From assembly GCA_964352775.1 (NCBI GenBank), contig CAYGTK010000189.1, positions 1 to 8,121 of the forward strand: 8,121 bases of DNA, in the 5' to 3' direction. The DNA is from CAYGTK01 sp964352775. GTDB lineage: Bacteria > Bacteroidota > Bacteroidia > Chitinophagales > CAIOSU01. Numbering within the stretch: the first letter of the stretch is position 1; each line of letters opens with the position of its first letter. The position numbers and the translations under genes were made by a program. Of this stretch, positions 7,139 to 8,121 are shown piece by piece. Under the pieces are notes generated by a model that was given only the letters and a program-made list of their open reading frames with translations, was not told the origin of the DNA and did not search any database.

Positions 7139-7790
7139 TTACCAGTCTACCAAAAAGGTGGTGGTAAATTCGTCTAATGTTAATAGCAGTTCCAGTTCGT
7201 GTAGCTCAANNNNNNNNNNGCTCAAGGTCGAAGTTGTCCTTTAACAAGCTCTTCAGTGTTGCCTCTCCTGGTTTACTGTACATATTAAAATTGCCAGAGT
7301 CGCCAATATATTCATTTGGAACAACTACATCAATCATATTAGTATTCCCAATTGTTCCCGTAGCTATACCAATTCCTTGACTATTAGTATAGAAACTTAA
7401 ATAGAAATCTGGCCTTTCCTTTTTTAATGATTGGCCTACAAGTATGGTATTCTTTAGCGAATATTCCTGCTGATAATCGCCGAAATAACTAATGATGTTG
7501 GTGTATTCAAAAAAACCAAGTGAATCAGGCAGCTGTAATACTAAAACATCAGCCAACTCCAATAGTCTTAAAATCGACGTGTCATCCCTAGTAGTAGTTA
7601 AATCGAAATAGTCTTCCGCTAATTCTTTTAATTGCTGATTGCCATCTGCATTAGCCAGAATGTACATCTTATACTCGGTGGTATTTAATGGATATTCACC
7701 AATCAGCTCCTGCTCTTTACAGCCCAGTAGGGCTAACATTAAAATTACTGCGGTAATAAGCCCCCCATACCTATCATTCGGTGTTTTCAT
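7139..7790 (-). CDS. Lipoprotein of unknown function, interrupted by a 10-N gap
   Basis: It starts at ATG 7790-7788. The N-terminus MKTPNDRYGG, hydrophobic LITAVILMLALLG and lipobox LLGC make Cys24 a confident lipidation site, followed by KEQELIGEYPL. The 190 residues before the gap are mixed alpha/beta (YKMYILANADG, VLVLQLPDSLGFFEY, NTILVGQSLKK, IDVVVPNEYIGDSG); I recognise no family. Read literally through the ten Ns, the frame stops at 7208-7206. However, GCTCAA sits on both sides of the gap (7204-7209 and 7220-7225). If the two copies are one overlapped sequence, the frame continues through LHELELLLTLDEF and TTTFLVDW to TAA at 7141-7139, giving 211 residues. I take that as the real gene. 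It converges with the beta-propeller gene and diverges from the gene starting at 7969. Confidence 0.75.
7204..7225. other. Scaffold gap (10 N, 7210-7219) flanked by identical 6-mers
   Basis: The ten Ns are bordered by GCTCAA on the left (7204-7209) and GCTCAA on the right (7220-7225). Ten Ns is a common scaffolding placeholder with no length meaning. The matching ends suggest two contig ends that overlap by six bases, and merging them keeps the minus-strand reading frame open. A true short tandem duplication is less likely. Confidence 0.8.
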
Positions 7791-7800
7791 ATTTATTCCA

Positions 7801-7833
7801 CTAAGGTAATAGATGCAAATTTCTGTTCACAAA
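7801..7833 (-). promoter_or_regulatory. Possible promoter of the minus-strand lipoprotein gene
   Basis: On the minus strand, TTTG (7833-7830) is followed after 21 bases by TACCTTAG (7808-7801). This approximates the Bacteroidota TTTG / TAnnTTTG promoter with one mismatch in the -7 box. The transcript leader would be only a few bases before the ATG at 7790, which weakens the case. The rest of the 178-base divergent spacer (7791-7968) shows nothing else I can assign. Confidence 0.25.
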
Positions 7834-7968
7834 AGTTGCGAACCAAATCACCCACTTCCGTTAAAATAAGTTAATAGTACCCAGCCATACCACTTTCCAC
7901 CTATTGTAGAAAAATAAGCTACGTTCTTTACCGTTGTAGCCCTAATTTATCTCAGCCAGTAATATCAT

Positions 7969-8094
7969 ATGAAAAACGAAATACTTTCGGCCCAGCACAA
8001 TGCCGAAGAACTAGAGCAGCTTTACCGAGAAGACAAGCAAACTTTTGAGCAGGCATTTTCAGAGCCCTACCCTGCTCGGTATCGTTGGTGCTAA
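7969..8094 (+). CDS. N-terminus of an unidentified gene, probably broken or misassembled near the window end
   Basis: The ATG at 7969 opens MKNEILSAQHNAEELEQLYR, then EDKQTFEQAFSEPYPARYRWC and a TAA at 8092-8094, giving 41 residues. The first 35 residues have a well-formed amphipathic helical character and resemble the N-terminal lead (xPEELExLYRxDKxxFxxAF) of larger Bacteroidota proteins, often membrane proteins; this is recalled similarity, not a search. The final RYRWC does not fit. From about 8063 the +1 frame instead reads SPTLLGIVGANGLLATKAL, which looks coding and runs off the window. Either a sequencing or assembly frameshift lies between about 8056 and 8075, or a chimeric contig end joins two genes. 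A real 41-residue protein is the least likely reading. Confidence 0.4.
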   Translation: MKNEILSAQHNAEELEQLYREDKQTFEQAFSEPYPARYRWC

Positions 8095-8121
8095 TGGGTT
8101 GCTGGCTACCAAAGCCTTGGC
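8063..8121 (+). CDS. Open +1 frame at the window end with a GxxGxxG motif (partial)
   Basis: This frame has been open since a TAG at 8012-8014, and from 8063 it reads SPTLLGIVGANGLLATKAL before the edge. GIVGANG (8078-8098) fits the glycine-rich GxxGxxG loop after the first strand of Rossmann-type nucleotide-binding domains; it could equally be a membrane helix. No start codon is obvious (a TTG at 8045 is possible). It may be the continuation of the 7969 gene after a frameshift, or a different gene joined at a contig end. Confidence 0.3.

Noticed and set aside
7177..7380. Plus-strand open frame across the N gap
   Set aside because: It lies antisense to the lipoprotein gene and depends on the placeholder Ns.
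7981..7989. ATACTTTCG, a repeat of the candidate promoter box at 5324-5332
   Set aside because: Here it falls inside codons 5-7 of the gene starting at 7969, so the match is probably chance.

Overview
The window looks like accessory chromosomal DNA from a member of the Bacteroidota. The strongest evidence is two genes (ends at 642 and 7082) whose proteins finish in type A C-terminal sorting domains of the type IX secretion system (T9SS), which is confined to that phylum and close relatives. Supporting signs are AT-leaning composition, start codons without Shine-Dalgarno sequences, and many short predicted lipoproteins of unknown function. Both edges cut through genes and there is a 10-N scaffold gap, so this is probably a metagenome or draft contig. 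I cannot name a genus.

Layout. (1) 1-642 (+) is the 3' end of a large secreted protein: the C-terminal part of an S74 intramolecular chaperone domain, a coiled coil and a T9SS sorting domain, closed by a strong intrinsic terminator (664-701). (2) 768-3735 (+) is a tight four-gene cassette: a small exported protein, two predicted lipoproteins and a membrane-anchored protein with MORN-2/YwqK-like repeats. The last three genes are joined by two ATGA stop/start overlaps, implying coupled translation. All four products are predicted to leave the cytoplasm or face the periplasm. (3) 3738-3821 (+) is a gene fossil: 28 codons that align without gaps to the C-terminus of the first lipoprotein, showing that a second copy once followed the cassette. 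(4) 3823-5253 (-) is a soluble, all-helical TPR-like protein converging on that fossil. (5) 5382-7082 (+), divergent from it, encodes a secreted seven-unit beta-propeller (SBBP-like) protein with a T9SS sorting domain. (6) 7139-7790 (-) is a lipoprotein gene interrupted by the N gap. Collapsing a six-base overlap at the gap edges restores a 211-residue frame. (7) 7969 onward (+) is the start of a further gene that hits an early stop, with signs of a frame change close to the window edge.

No RNA genes, CRISPR arrays, insertion sequences or transposases are visible. The common theme is the cell envelope and surface: two T9SS cargo proteins, three lipoproteins, one membrane-anchored protein and one small exported protein. 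The most interesting part is the uncharacterised four-gene envelope cassette with its downstream paralogue remnant.
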